Assembly (NCBI GenBank): GCA_036244855.1 | Contig: BQKZ01013073.1 | Coordinates: 1 to 13,766, forward strand | Source: Temnopleurus reevesii | Lineage: Eukaryota > Echinodermata > Echinoidea > Temnopleuroida > Temnopleuridae | Length of the DNA stretch: 13,766 nucleotides | Direction: 5' to 3' | Shown: positions 1-9,430 of the stretch, one piece after another | Numbering within the stretch: position 1 is the first letter of the stretch | Layout of the letters: each line of letters begins with the position of its first letter | Notes under the pieces: generated by a model | What the model was told of the DNA's origin: nothing | Databases searched by the model: none | Seen by the model: the letters and a program-made list of their open reading frames with translations, nothing else | Program-made: the position numbers and the translations under genes

Positions 1-215
1 CCCTCCTCAGCATTTTTCGCGGGAAGTCAGAAACGCGAAAAGTTCGCGTTGATTTCAAGTCCCAACTTTTAGACCATCGGGCCTGCGTTTCCCACGTTTT
101 TTTTTAAACTTGTTTTGGTCATATTTTTATCATTATTCCAGTGCTTCTCTTCTATTGCACTTTGTATTCCTGTTCCAATCGAAAAAGAAAATTGAATTGA
201 ATTCGTTTCATTTAG

Positions 216-396
216 GTCCACGTGAGTGCGTCGCAAGAGACCAAACTAATCAAGGGAGGGCTGGTAGGGTACGGCGCGGCATCTAACCCGGCCTTCGCCT
301 CTGAGGAAAGGACCATTGCCATCGAATACACGGGCGACTTTCAGAGGGAAATCACCGGTGGAAGCTTCGAGTGCACCACAGCCGATTGTGGGAATA
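216..396 (+). CDS. CLCA exon, end of the post-VWA region
   Basis: The acceptor is TTTCATTTAG ending at 215 and the donor is GTAAGT at 397-402. The exon reads in phase 0 from VHVSASQETKL to ECTTADCGN and leaves one base (A) for the next codon. The TGGSF-type segment (ITGGSFECTT) corresponds to the region just before the fibronectin-like module in CLCA proteins. The GTG at 222 is not a start codon, because the reading frame continues back to the splice acceptor. Confidence 0.82.
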
Positions 397-2844
397 GTAA
401 GTTTGAAAATTATCATTTCATTACTAATCAATAGCATACGGGCACCCAGGATTTTAATACCTGGGTGGCTGAGCTAAGCTTTGGCGCCCCCGGGAAGCTG
501 AGCTCGGCTGACAGGCCAAAAAAAGGAAGGTCTTCGTTAGCGCCCCAAATCCCCCTCCCAACGGTGTGCGCATGAATAGCACTGAACTGGCAATTTCCTC
601 TTCTCTTCATTGACCACTTGAGGTTATCTCGCCACTTTTGATTTCTTCACCTGAGGACGAGTTATTTACATCTATTCGGAACGTCGTGTTTAAACAAATT
701 TTGTATACCTATACATGTAGTGTGACTTGGCCAAATTCGACCATTTAGGAACTTATCAATCTTTCTTAAGAATGGTACATTTTAGTTTGTTGGAATTGTT
801 GTTGTTTGTTTTTTGATGATTTGTCTTGCTATTTTTTTGTGGTTGATTTTTTTAATTGAATTTGAATTTAACTTGATAATATCTTAATCAACTTGTTTTC
901 TCCAGGTTCAGTTGACCTATATCCGCCAGGCCGAATCACAGACCTGAGCGTTGCACGTGTTCACACCGACTTTGCGGTGTTACGCTTTAGTGCTCCCGGG
1001 GATGATCTCGCAACCGGTGTTGGTAAGTGTGCTTTACACAGCAAAACCAGGGTGTTCGATTTTACACCGATTCGGTATATTAGGGGACACCATCAAGTGT
1101 TAGACCAATACCACGAATACAATAGAGATTAATAAACAGCGCCATCGCACATCAGATATCATTCAGTTTGATTGCTATTGATTGCTATATCTAACACTTT
1201 TCAGTTGTTGCGCATTCTATTCGGTGTTAAATTAACACTTTTATTTCTCTGTTTGCTTTTGAGGGAGTTTCTTTATGTATTGTCTGAAAACCAATTGTCT
1301 AGTCACGGTCCTATGATTTTGTACGTCTTGATAAAAGATAAGTTGTAAAACAAAATTCTATGTGTGAATGATATAAAGTTATAGAAAGTTTCGTAAAGCA
1401 TCCCCCGAAAAAAAAATCAATGTCGATTTCATTTTGTCTTCTATTGGAGATAGCTTTATTCCAAATAATTTATGTATTCGTATCATTTTGTTTTATCCTG
1501 GGAAAAATCAGACGATAAACACTTTTGGGTTTCGAAGACATAAAGTGAAAAAAAAAGTTAACAGCAACGGGTCATAACAAAATAAAAATATATATATATA
1601 CCGACTTCCATGAGCATCGTAGCTAATAAAAACAAAGTTTTACTGTAATTGTTGTTCTTGGCCCCGTAATATAAAGATCTCCAATCAATCGTACGATCTA
1701 TATCAATCGCATGTCTATGGGAAACCATGTACTAAAGTTTGCGATTGGTCGCAAAATTGTTTGTATCTCTCTTATGTAACGGGGGTCGGATGTGATTTAT
1801 TTCTTGCAGCTTCCTCATACGAGGTCCGTTATTCATCAAACTTCACCGAGATGACAAAGAATTTTAACACCGCCAACATTGTACCCCCTCATTGGATAAC
1901 TGACGTCACGCAACCCCGGACCGCTGGCGAAATAGAAAAACTCACGATATTATTAAACCACACAGGTATGTAAACACACTATGAAATTAGCCAATGACTT
2001 TCGTCGTTTTATTTTACCTTCTGAATAAAATTCAAAATCCAAAAAGCACCAACGCGGGGTCAATTTCATTTGAGTAAAAAATAATGACTGGCATTCTGTG
2101 TTACTTTCAGATTGAATCAGTTCCCAGTAAACCGTGCCATTTTGTGTAAAATTAACTAAAGTTCTGAGTTGACGTACAAATACTTACTAGGTGGATCAAT
2201 TTCTATGAATCTTTTAGAAAAAGCTTTTGACGTTTTGGATATACAACAACTGACTATTATTTTGTTTAATACTTTATTATGATTGTATTTAACGTCACAT
2301 CCTATCAAAAATATATTTCATGAGATAATTTCTGCACTATCCTATATATTGTAAATTTTGTCATTAGCTTCTTTTCTTCTTTCCCCAAACTCCCTTTTCC
2401 ATTTCCCGATCAACTCTTCGTAAGTTACTCAAAGGTTACTCATATACGGTATTTTCAAAGAGATGGGATTTTTTAATTCCAGTATAATGTAATCAGTGAA
2501 TGAACAATAAGACTATAGTTATAAAGCAAATAATTCCTGTTTTCTTTGGTAATAATTCGATTATTTTTCTTTGTCTCTTTACAGAAGAGATGACGCTTAT
2601 ATTCGGTATCGTAGCGATAGACGATGCGAGCAACCGAGCAGAACGTTCGAACCTCGTCACTGTACAAGCGACACCAACCGCTGCACCACAGAAGAGCTTG
2701 GCACCGGGGGCTATAGCCGGTATCACGATTTCAATGCTTATCATCTTTTTATGTTTACTTTTCGTCGGTTTATTTTTAATATGGAGAAAAACGAGATCGC
2801 CTTCGAAATCAATATGCAATGGCAAACATCCAGTAGCGGTATGA
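216..2844 (+). CDS. CLCA: CLCA-family protein, 3' part of gene (four exons, C-terminal 237 residues)
   Basis: Joined exons are 216-396, 906-1022, 1810-1965 and 2585-2844. The first begins in phase 0 and all three internal introns are phase 1. Family members (calcium-activated chloride channel regulators) are secreted or membrane-anchored proteins with an N-terminal metalloprotease-like domain and a VWA domain, and they modulate chloride conductance; that is family knowledge, and both domains lie upstream of this window. Visible here are the end of the post-VWA region (residues 1-60), a fibronectin-III-like module with the family signature PPGRITDL...FSAPGDDL...SSYEVRYS (about 66-178), NxS/T sequons at NSS, NFT and NHT, a Pro/Ala/Thr linker, one transmembrane helix (about 194-218) and a short basic tail beginning RKTR. 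That makes it a type I membrane form. The first exon of the window is internal, so the gene is truncated by the window edge. Family assignment is strong; orthology to a particular CLCA is not claimed. Confidence 0.87.
397..905. other. CLCA intron, nothing else seen
   Basis: The intron runs from GTAAGT to TTCTCCAG. A relatively GC-rich stretch at about 430-600 lacks supported coding features. Confidence 0.6.
906..1022 (+). CDS. CLCA exon, first half of the fibronectin-III-like module
   Basis: The acceptor TTTTCTCCAG ends at 905 and the donor GTAAGT starts at 1023. The split codon A|GT gives Ser and completes an NSS sequon across the junction. The exon encodes YPPGRITDLSVARVH and FSAPGDDLATGV, the most diagnostic CLCA block. 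It is 117 nt long and phase 1-1. Confidence 0.88.
1050..1240. mobile_element. MITE-like imperfect inverted-repeat element in a CLCA intron
   Basis: The left arm near 1052-1075 contains GTGTT..ATTTTACACCGATTCGG. The right arm near 1217-1238, read on the opposite strand, gives GTGTTAATTTAACACCGAAT. A second inverted pair lies inside: AAGTGTTAGA at 1095-1105 against TCTAACACTT at 1190-1199. The right end holds the 15 bp palindrome GTGTTAAATTAACAC (1224-1238). The element is about 190 bp, has no coding capacity and starts about 30 bp after the splice donor at 1023. I could not define a target-site duplication. Confidence 0.45.
1241..1809. other. rest of the CLCA intron between 1022 and 1810, no gene seen
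   Basis: AT-rich intron sequence with a short (TA)n run near 1588-1600. No coding or RNA feature is visible. Confidence 0.6.
1810..1965 (+). CDS. CLCA exon, middle of the fibronectin-III-like module
   Basis: The acceptor TTTCTTGCAG ends at 1809 and the donor GTATGT starts at 1966. The split codon G|CT gives Ala, so the protein reads GVASSYEVRYSSNFTEM across the junction, as expected for the family. It ends LTILLNHT plus one base. The exon is 156 nt, phase 1-1. Confidence 0.87.
1966..2584. other. CLCA intron, nothing else seen
   Basis: AT-rich sequence between GTATGT and a pyrimidine-rich acceptor at 2584. No repeat or gene stands out. Confidence 0.6.
2585..2844 (+). CDS. CLCA terminal coding exon with transmembrane anchor
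   Basis: The acceptor CTCTTTACAG ends at 2584 after a pyrimidine tract. The exon encodes the end of the fibronectin-like module (IFGIVAIDDASNRAERSNLV), a short Ala/Pro/Thr linker and a hydrophobic helix (AIAGITISMLIIFLCLLF and on to LIW). A stop-transfer RKTR, a short tail ending KHPVAV and a TGA at 2842-2844 follow. A GTATGA at 2839 could act as a weak donor, but the in-frame stop is the simpler reading. Confidence 0.85.
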
Positions 2845-2869
2845 TGATGATGAACATGGTAAAAGGATT

Positions 2870-4600
2870 TCCAACTGTTTATGAACTATCGTGTAGCACA
2901 GCTGCTGAATGTTTACTATTGCTTTGCGAGCAACGATGGCAAAAGTGTCCACTTTTTTATGAACAACCCTGCACACAAAGATGTATGTTCAGCATGACCT
3001 TTTCATGAATCACCCTGTACAAGCTGGTGAATGTTTACTTCTGCTGTGCAAGTAATGATGGCAAAACGATTCACCTTTTTATGAAGAACCGTGTACACGA
3101 AGCTTCAAGTTCAACGCGACATATTTTTATGGATCACACTGTACTAGTCGTATGATCTCTACCATTGCTTCGCAAACATTGCTGATTAAGGGATTTCTCT
3201 GTTCAATTCAACCGTGTACAAGAACCTTCAAGTTCAACATGACATATTTTGTGAACCACACTGTACTAGATGTTGGATGTCTACCATTGCTTTGCGAGCA
3301 ATTATTCAAAGGATCCATGCTTTTTATGAGCAACCGTGTACAAGAAGCTTCAAGTTCAACATGGCATATTTTATGGATCGCATTGTACAAGCTAGTGTAT
3401 GCGTACAATTCTGTTTACGAAGATGTATGTTCTGCATGACATTTTCAGGAATCACCATGTACTAACTGTTGGATGTCTACCATTGCTTTGCGAGCAAATA
3501 TTCAAAGGATCCCTGCTTTTTATGAGCAACCGTGTACAAGAAGCTTCAAGTTCAACATGACGTATTTTATAAACCACACGGTACAAGCCGTTGGATGTCT
3601 ACCATTGCGTCCAAAACAATGATTGAAATGATTTTCCCGCTTTTTATGAGCTACCATTAACAAGTATGTTAATGTTTAATGTTACTTTTTCTGAATTGAA
3701 CTGTACTATTTGATTGATTTTTACTATTGCTTTGTGAGCAATGATGACGAAATGATTCCCCCTTTTTATGAACAACCGTGTACATGGTGTACATGAATTT
3801 TCGTGTTCAATGTGACTTTTACGTGACTTGCAATGTAGCTGGAGGACGATTATCACTTTGCGATCAATAACGTTTTGAAAGGGTAGCCCCTATTTTATGA
3901 CTTGCCGAGTATAAGCAGCTTCATGTTTAATGTCACATATATTATGAATCACACTGTACTAGCTGGCGGATTTTTATCATTGTTTTGCAAACAATGATGA
4001 TTCGAATGATTTTCCCGCTTTTTATGAGCCACCATGAACAAGAACCTTTTTTGTTCAACATGTTTTTTTATGAAACAACTTTTACTTGCTGATAGTTGCT
4101 GAACATCCCTCGGCGAGCAATGATCACAAAAGGACCCCTGTTTTTTATGGGCAACCGTGTACAAGAAACTTCGAGTTCAACATGCCACATTTTATGAATC
4201 ACACTGTACTAGCTTTTGGATGTTTACCATTGTTTCGCAAAAGTGATGATTAAAAAGGATTTTCCCGCTTTTTATGAGCCACCAAGAACAAGAACCTTTT
4301 TGCTCAATGTGACTTTTTATGAATTGAACTGTACTATTCGATTGGTATATTACGATTTCGTGAGCTGTGATGGCAAAAGGATTTTCCGTTTTTATGAACA
4401 ACTGTGTATCGAAATCGTCTTGTTCGATATGAATTGCAATGTAGCTGATGGATGTTTACGCTAGCTTTGTGATTAATGATGGCAAAATGGTACCACCTTT
4501 TTTATGATTAACCGTGTACAAGCAGTTTTGTCTTTAACGTATTTTATGAATTACACTGTACTAGCTGGTGGATGCCTACTATTTCTTCGCGAAGAAACTG
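2870..4600 (+). repeat. tandem satellite array, unit about 122-124 bp, about 14 diverged copies
   Basis: The recurring core ACCGTGTAC (or a close variant) sits near 2965, 3088, 3211, 3333, 3529, 3653, 3775, 3904, 4031, 4154, 4281, 4401 and 4511. Spacing is mostly 120-129 bp, with one interval of 196 and one of 110. Each unit holds two related halves. One of about 47 bp reads TTTTATGAGCAACCGTGTAC then AAGAAGCTTCAAGTTCAACA. One of about 76 bp reads TTTTATGAATCACACTGTAC then TAGCTGGTGGATG and TTGCTTTGCGAGCAATGATG. The halves share TTTTATGA..(C/A)AC..TGTAC(A/T)AG, so the unit looks like an old dimer. The array begins about 30 bp after the CLCA stop codon. Open frames inside it are short and broken by indels. 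Confidence 0.85.
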
Positions 4601-4736
4601 GCTACAAAAAGCGTCATGCTCTAAACTATCCCGATTTATGATCAATTTGGACGATCGATCAAAAATTATTTCGTCAGTTAGCAAGAAATACATCCACATT
4701 GCGCTGCACTTTACTAGTTCAGAAGCTGAACTCACT

Positions 4737-4940
4737 TAACCCAGGTAAGGTGAATGGGTACCTGGTAGGAATATTTATTCCTTGGAATGCCATGTGTGTT
4801 TGTGTTCGCTGACATAATACCAGGGTAAAAGTAATACAAACTCGACTTAAGCACTCTGCAGAGAGAATACACGTGCTGTGCTATTATCATTATTATCATT
4901 ATCATTATTGTTTTTATTATTATCGTTATTATCATCATTG
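4737..4940 (+). mobile_element. SINE-like fragment with ATT/ATC simple-repeat tail
   Basis: The fragment has AACCCAGGTAAGGTGAATGG near its start and GGTACCTGGTAGGAAT next, then CCAGGGTAAAAGTAATAC. Near its end come AAGCACTCTGCAGAG and ACACGTGCTGTGC, followed by a (TTATCA/TTATTA)n tail at about 4880-4940. A body of about 140 bp ending in a short tandem tail is typical of SINE 3' ends. I recall similar dispersed sequences in echinoderm DNA but cannot name a family. No RNA polymerase III box was identified, so it is probably 5'-truncated. Confidence 0.45.
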
Positions 4941-6390
4941 CTTCTATTAAGTAAAAATGGTTAAAGTACCATTAAGCACGAATGGGAAAAGTCGTAATGG
5001 TCTTGATATTACTTTTAGAAAGAAGTTTTTGTTCTTTCAACCCTGGGAGTATAGATCCATATTTCAACCAGTTTCAACTGTCTTGAAATATTTAATTCTT
5101 TAAACGTTGTTGTGTTTATATGTGCATTTTAAGCTGCTCAAATTTGTTTTATAATTATAAAAGTAATGCCAAAGTTATGCCCTTATTTATTTGTGATAAT
5201 TTGTAATTGTTATAATCGACCAAATTGCTTGTTGAAATATTAAGGATATCGTAACAAAAATATGAATTTGTGACTTTTCCTCCAAAAGCATTAAATATAG
5301 TTGACTGCAGTTTATCAGAATTGGGGGCATGTATCATAAAAAATGCAATTAAACTTACTCTGAATATTAATCGTAAGTCTGTGGCAAAAGATGGATCTGA
5401 GCTACGATTAAATCACCATTTATCGTATCTCTTTTATGTTACAGACCCCTAGTGTAACTAATGCGACAGCTACCCTGGCAAATGATACATAATCCTGAAT
5501 ATCTAACTTTTATGTGTTCCATTATTCTGTCTTGCCAGTATAATCCAAGTATTTTGTGGTATTTATCAATTCATTCTGAATCTTTTCAGTTTGGAAAATA
5601 AGTCCTTCGTGTTCAAATGTCTTGATTCTTTTAACTAGTCAATATTAAATTATGACAAAGTCTAATTCCTTCTGTAAATTACTATTGTTGCTATACCTAA
5701 GAAAAATTATGCCATCCGCTCCTCAAGACAATCATTTTGAAAATGTACATAATCCATACTTATTTGACATTTTTTCAAATTCAAAGAATAAGCAACTCCG
5801 ACGAGTAGAATAAAATGAAAACAATGTATTATGTGACAATATCTTAGGTTTCTAGCTAGACCAGAAATCTTTTATGAATATTAATGTTTTGATGTGTTGC
5901 CAATTTTAATGTGTATAAAATACAAACTGGTGTAAAGCCTTCTTTAGTGGGCATTTGGATTCTGTACATTATTTTTGTTCTATTTATCTATTTTCTATGT
6001 CATCTCCATGTGGTGCTTTCAAGTATTGTTTTTCAAAAAAGAATGCTTTATTTGTTTGGATAAGTAATATACCGCTGAAATAAATGGTTTCAGATTAGCA
6101 CAAAGTCATAGTTTAATGTGTGTGTTCCTTAAGTACTGTGAGCAAAAGTAACAAACGCCTGAGACAAAGTAATCAAGTTCCATTCAAGCATCAAAATAGA
6201 GTCCAACCTTGTACTTTGTTGTGATTGTGAATGCTTCAATGAAGTTGTTTACTTTGTCCAAGTCCTTTGCCCCATCTGCTCACAGTGATGCACTGTGAAT
6301 ATAAACAGTGGAAAGTTGAATAGAAGACCGAGGTAGAGAAAAGAAATATGAAAGAAAGGGGAGTGTATAGGAGAGATAGAATAAAATGGA
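4941..6390. other. AT-rich intergenic stretch, no gene recognised
   Basis: Both strands were examined and no exon-like island with convincing splice signals or protein similarity was found. AATAAA occurs at 5809-5814 and 6079-6084 on the plus strand. If the CLCA transcript reads through the satellite, either could be its poly(A) signal, which would mean a 3' UTR longer than 2.9 kb. This is conjecture. Confidence 0.5.
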
Positions 6391-6394
6391 TGGA

Positions 6395-6439
<45 letters not shown>

Positions 6440-6449
6440 AGAGGGAAAG

Positions 6450-6490
<41 letters not shown>
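6391..6490. repeat. (GA)n microsatellite with G-rich interruption
   Basis: Pure GA dinucleotide runs at about 6402-6431 and 6455-6486 are separated by a short poly-G and GGGAAAGAAAG segment. Purine-rich flanks extend to about 6600. The apparent Arg/Glu and Ser/Leu reading frames across it are products of the repeat. Confidence 0.95.
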
Positions 6491-6798
6491 TAACGATATA
6501 TATAGTCTATGTGAGAGAGAGTGGAAAGACATTTTGAAGGCAGAGAGGAAATGATAAAAAGAGAAAGAAACAGAGGAGATGTTAGAAAGGGGAAGCGGGC
6601 AAAGATGCCGGGCATATATATGTTCTTTGATATACATTTACATGTGCGTTATTTGTATATGGGGGGAGCACACAATTCAAAAGCAAAACGACAAAAAGAA
6701 AGAACGAAAGAAAAATGAGAAGGTTGAAATTTACAGTTCATGGTGACCTTTAATCAATTTATCATATATATATTTCCCTGGTTGAGGGCACTGTACTC

Positions 6799-7317
6799 TT
6801 AAAGCCCATGTATAGTTTTGGTAAAGATTAAAGAAATGTGAATTTTGGGGATATATACCATGACATATAGTTTCTATACACATTTCAAGATCATAGCATA
6901 TTTTTCTACGAGCGAATTCTTTTGAAAATTTGAATTTGACCGTTAAATCGTATTTAGCGCCCTCTCTTGGTTATAACAATATTTTGCTTCTTATCGGGCA
7001 TATAGAAAATTATTTCCAAGATTTTATTAAAGCATGCTAAAAAGGAATACATAAAGAATAAATTCTGAAATTTTTATCCAATTCTGTTCATGAGAAGCTG
7101 TCCTTTATCAAGAAAGAAAATATTGAATTCGCGTCGGGGGCTACGACGCTAAAATATTTTCCACACTTTAGGTTATAACTTTTCCAAAACTTGTTAATTT
7201 TTCGTACAATCTTTTGTACAACATGTTCATGATATCATGTTTCTTTTTAAGTAGATTTGAAGACAAAATTTAGCGATAAAAATATTCGCCTTTACCAAAA
7301 CTATACTTGGGCTTTAA
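6799..7317. mobile_element. non-autonomous TTAA-flanked inverted-repeat element (MITE), about 511 bp
   Basis: TTAA at 6799-6802 is followed by AGCCCATGTATAG and then TTTTGGTAAAG. The opposite end, 7290-7313, is its reverse complement with one mismatch, followed by TTAA at 7314-7317. The inverted match including TTAA is 28 bp with 27 identical. The body (6803-7313) has no transposase-like frame. TTAA target duplication is characteristic of the piggyBac and Kolobok superfamilies, so a derivative of one of these is likely; the sequence does not decide which. Confidence 0.75.
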
Positions 7318-7690
7318 AACGTTGGACAAAAGCTCTACCCAACACTGGGCAACACACTGTCTACACAACTGTGATAATCTGCCCAAAATATTCCGTCAGA
7401 AGTTCGAAATACTCAAACCAATATTATTTTGTGTAAACTTTCTTCAAATTTTCGTCGAAATTTGCAATCCATCTGAAGCTAGTTTTCTTGCTCTTCTCTC
7501 TTCTCTGCGGTGCCTTACAGATGATATCCCACAATTTTTCAGAACAGTTGCGACTTGAGCATTAAACAACGGATTTGACGCCATGCACATTTGCATATAA
7601 TAAGTTAAATATATACTTGTTTTTACTAATAGTTAAATGTGTGGATATGTTGCCCAGTGCTTGGGTAAACTTCTGCCCAAAACGTTTAAA
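7314..7690. mobile_element. second TTAA-flanked inverted-repeat element, adjacent to the first
   Basis: The left arm 7314-7356 (TTAAAACGTT, then CTACCCAA and CACTGGGCAACA) matches the reverse complement of 7648-7690 (TTTAAACGTT, then TTACCCAA and GCACTGGGCAACA) with small indels. The arms are about 43 bp, with a 12 bp identical core CACTGGGCAACA. TTAA lies at 7314-7317 and 7686-7689. The left TTAA is the same one that closes the preceding element. No transposase-like frame is present. Confidence 0.6.
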
Positions 7691-7733
7691 GAGTTAAAGT
7701 TATTACTATGTCGTACAAATTATATATTGTAAT

Positions 7734-7936
7734 TCAAGTCATCAGAACGGCCATCATCACCGTCATCACCAGCAACTGTATCGTTGTCCCGGGGAGCGGT
7801 CCCGCGCTCGATCTCATGCGTGCCGGTGAGATGGTCAAACAGCGGAACCCATAGCAGGTATATTTTGGCCCCAGTCCATATTGACCCCCTGATAAGGATG
7901 TATTCACGTTGCCCGAGAAAGGAGAGAGGACAAGAC
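7734..7936 (-). CDS. terminal exon with GPI-anchor signal
   Basis: The acceptor CATTCGTTACAG ends at 7937. All upstream exons end in phase 1, so the exon reads GT|CTT GTC and onward: LVLSPFSGNVNTSLSGGQYG, then LGPKYTCYGFRCLTISPARM, then RSSAGPLPGTTIQLLVMTVM and MAVLMT before TGA at 7736-7734. It contributes two Cys, an NTS sequon and a hydrophobic C-terminal tail of about 14 residues. A different frame across the same bases is open for longer (7962-7720) but is incompatible with the upstream phases. Confidence 0.65.
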
Positions 7937-9349
7937 CTGTAACGAATGAAAGATAGAAGCATTTGTGATTATTCGCTGAAAATTTTGAAAATAAGGTACG
8001 AGAAATAACTTATTTCAATTTTTTAAATTCCTCTTCATCTTCTTCTTCTTCTTTTTCTTATTATTCTTTTCTCCTTCTTCTTCTTCTTCTTCTTCTTCTT
8101 CTTCTTCTTCTTCTTCTTCTTCTTCTTCTTCTCCTCCTCCTTCTGAATGAACGAGAGAGAGATGGGGAGAGGGAGCTAAAGAAAGAGAGGAAGAGAGAGA
8201 GGAGAGAGAGAGGGAGAGGGAGAGAGAGAGAGAGAGAGGGAGAGGGAGAGAGAGAGAGGGGGAGGGGGTAGAGGGGGAAGGAGAGGGATATAGGACAGAT
8301 GAAGGAACATGTTTTTTTAGGGGTGGTAAACTATCAAATAACTCCCCCGCCTCTCTAGAAGAAATATATATCATGGAGGCAGAATGAATAAGCAATCAGA
8401 TAAACCCATTTACCGAATATAAGGAAAACATCATATAAAAGAGCAACATTCCCGATAATCAACATCACTCGATAACTCACTCGATCAGCGATCCATATTC
8501 TTTGGCGCATACGGGTCGCAGACCTGACGCATGCAATCGCAGGCTTCCGTCAGCTGATACACCGTCAATCTCATGGCAAAGCATATCACCCCCACCCTCA
8601 AGATAAAAAAAAAACACTATGAAAAGCAGAATGATTAAAAAAATCAGACCAAACCATATGAAAGATAGACAAAATCAGAGAAGAAAAGTTTGATAACTTA
8701 CTGGAACAGCGGTCCACATTCTTTGGCGCATACGGGTCACAGACCTGACGCATGCAATCACAGGCATCCGTCAGCCGATGCGCCGTCAGTCCCACGGCAA
8801 AGCATAACACCCCCCCCCCTCCTAAAAAAAAAACACTATGAAAAGCAGAATGAATAAGAAATCAGACCAAACCATACGAAGGATACCGTAGACAAAATCT
8901 GAGAATAAAAGAGTTAGAACTTACTAGAGCAGCGGTCCACATTCTTTGGCGCATACGGGTCGCAGACATGACGCATGCCATCGCAGGCATCCGTCAACCG
9001 ATGCACCGTCAGTCCCACGGCGTAACACAACAACCCATTGTCGGCTTCATCGAGGTAGTCCTCCACAAGATCGCCATCGTAGCCCGAGATCTGCACGTTT
9101 TCAGCGTGGTCATGGATCTCGTCGATGACCTCCGCGTTGCAGTCGTTATTCTCGTTCACGACTTCGCTCGCGAATTGGCTGCATAGTGCTGATAAATGCC
9201 AGGTGATCTTCGATACAGGGCGTAGACCTAAAAGTTTTAAGAAATGAAACTATTGTTATCATTATATTATTTTAGTCATAAGAATATGGAACGAAAAAGT
9301 CATGCTTATCTAAATGGTGGTACATATTGCTTGTATTTTTTCTCTATTC

Positions 9350-9429
<80 letters not shown>

Positions 9430-9430
9430 N

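Larger units (their letters stand above)
8376..8930. repeat. tandem segmental duplication, three blocks of 221-224 bp
   Basis: The exon ends at 8481, 8702 and 8925 mark the period. The intron pieces between them also match. CAGAATGAATAAG.AATCAGA is found at about 8380 and 8850, with the variant CAGAATGATTAAAAAAATCA at about 8627. AAAACACTATGAAAAGCAGA occurs at about 8610 and 8830. The block furthest from the intact exon is the most diverged. Confidence 0.8.

Noticed and set aside
246..610. Minus-strand frames of 60-63 codons over the first CLCA exon and intron
   Set aside because: One is the antisense of a supported exon; the other has no splice context or similarity.
2571..4464. Several 60-145 codon frames in the satellite on both strands (FYEQPCTR-like and MVAHKK-like peptides)
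   Set aside because: They recur because the unit is close to a multiple of three, but indels and stops break them and no splice sites or family signature support coding.
2870..4600. CRISPR-like array
   Set aside because: No short identical repeats with unique spacers; whole units are related to one another, and the DNA is eukaryotic.
6236..6637. Minus-strand Ser/Leu-rich reading frames of 111-133 codons
   Set aside because: Translation of the GA microsatellite and its purine-rich flanks; no splice context or protein similarity.
7307..7558. Plus-strand 83-codon frame
   Set aside because: Starts in the TIR of one element and runs through the next; no similarity or coding bias.
7720..7962. 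Minus-strand frame of 80 codons over the last exon
   Set aside because: Incompatible with phase 1 ends of all upstream exons; the alternative frame gives a coherent GPI-type ending.
8015..8395. Minus-strand 126-codon frame with poly-Glu and Ser/Leu runs
   Set aside because: Translation of the TTC and GA repeats.
8946..9186. Plus-strand frames of 60-72 codons
   Set aside because: Antisense shadows of the large minus-strand exon.
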